Assembly (NCBI GenBank): GCA_964058805.1
Contig: CAXKVV010001317.1
Location: 1-31,133, forward strand
Reading direction: 5' to 3'
From: Schoenoplectus triqueter
Lineage: Eukaryota > Streptophyta > Magnoliopsida > Poales > Cyperaceae
DNA length: 31,133 nt
Part shown: positions 30,400 through 31,133 of the stretch, piece after piece
Position numbering within the stretch: position 1 is the first letter of the stretch
Layout of the letters: each line of letters opens with the position of its first letter
Made by a program: the position numbers and the translations under genes
Notes under the pieces: generated by a model
Database searches by the model: none
What the model was told of the DNA's origin: nothing
The model's input: only the letters and a program-made list of their open reading frames with translations

Positions 30400-31133
30400 C
30401 TAATGTACTACTGAATAGGAATGGTACAAACGGATGTACCTGAGTTTCTGAAAATTCTTAGCTTATTAACTTTTGCAGATCTTGTAGCTATTTGAATTAA
30501 AATACTCTGAATAGAGCTAGCTCCCTTGTACTTGATATTTATATAAGTATTTGGTGAAGGGTAATGATTTATAGTGTTCAGTGAATTAATTCTTTCCTGA
30601 AAATAATCAATTTAATATATTTTGAAAATGGCTCTTATGTGATCATTTAAATATGATGTATCCTTGCTACTTATCTTTGAAATAAAGACTTCAATTCTTT
30701 GTAAAGAGCCGAGACTCGTCTTTGTCTGCATCAGATATGCAGTTCTGTACCGTTACTACTAATTAGTTAGGTAAAATCACTGCCAAAGATACTTAAAAGA
30801 TGTTATCTGATTCGTTAAATATTTTCTTCAAAAATGGATCTTACATAGAGAACTTACTACGGTCCTATTGTATCTCCTTCCTAGATGTTAATTTAGAAAA
30901 CTACATACAAAATTGATAATATACTTTGTAGTACAACCTAAGTGCCACATGCAGTATATTAAATATGCAAGTTGAAAAATGTTATTTTACATATAACAGT
31001 TGATGTGCCATTTATAACTGTCAAATTGGCATATAATTAAGTGCGGAAGTACGTATATTAATTTCGCATGACCATCTGATTGAACATCTTATGAATTCAT
31101 ACATCATCATTCAATTGATGGAGCGACCAAGTC
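30400..31133. other. 3' flank of the WRKY gene
   Basis: AT-rich sequence without a recognisable gene, repeat or RNA up to the window edge. Confidence 0.5.

Overview
The window reads as nuclear DNA of a flowering plant, probably a eudicot. It is very AT-rich, has microsatellites and miniature transposons of plant type (hAT, Helitron, fold-back) and a decayed Ty1/copia retrotransposon. It holds one intact intron-containing gene for a plant-specific WRKY transcription factor. I cannot name the species, and I see no rRNA or tRNA gene, no CRISPR array and no prokaryotic operon.

Positions 1-15.4 kb are a nest of retroelements. A degenerate Ty1/copia element runs left to right in three pieces: gag (3765-4753), reverse transcriptase to the start of RNase H (about 6640-7990), and RNase H with the start of the 3' LTR (14785-15372). 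These pieces are separated or flanked by three copies (C, A, B) of another large family with almost no coding capacity, which starts TGYGAYCCTTTTT. C is on the minus strand and ends at 3629. A starts at 4754. B starts at 7991 and runs to about 14778, where a near-matching target duplication returns to copia RNase H. The copies carry long tandem repeats, a TGATCATGATTATCATC minisatellite, GGGCC-rich blocks and, inside B, a younger hAT miniature element with an 8-bp target duplication. I infer very long LTRs or non-coding retrotransposon derivatives.

Positions 15.4-17.1 kb hold a cluster of small DNA transposons: a 470-bp non-autonomous Helitron with clear ends, a fold-back element of about 385 bp, and a second Helitron-like 3' end preceded by a 202-bp tandem duplication.

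Positions 17.1-28.5 kb are AT-rich and appear non-genic. They hold a decayed hAT-like sequence, a well-delimited 472-bp hAT miniature element (20324-20795), a fold-back element with perfect 36-bp tandem repeats (23334-23628) and microsatellites.

The only gene I am sure of is at 29070-30163 on the plus strand: a three-exon group III WRKY factor of 293 residues, with a TATA box, CT-rich leader, short upstream ORF and poly(A) signal. About 340 bp upstream of the TATA box is a palindrome TTGACGTCAA that joins a TGA-bZIP site to W-box cores on both strands. This fits a defence- or senescence-type WRKY under auto- or cross-regulation, but that is inference from sequence and family.
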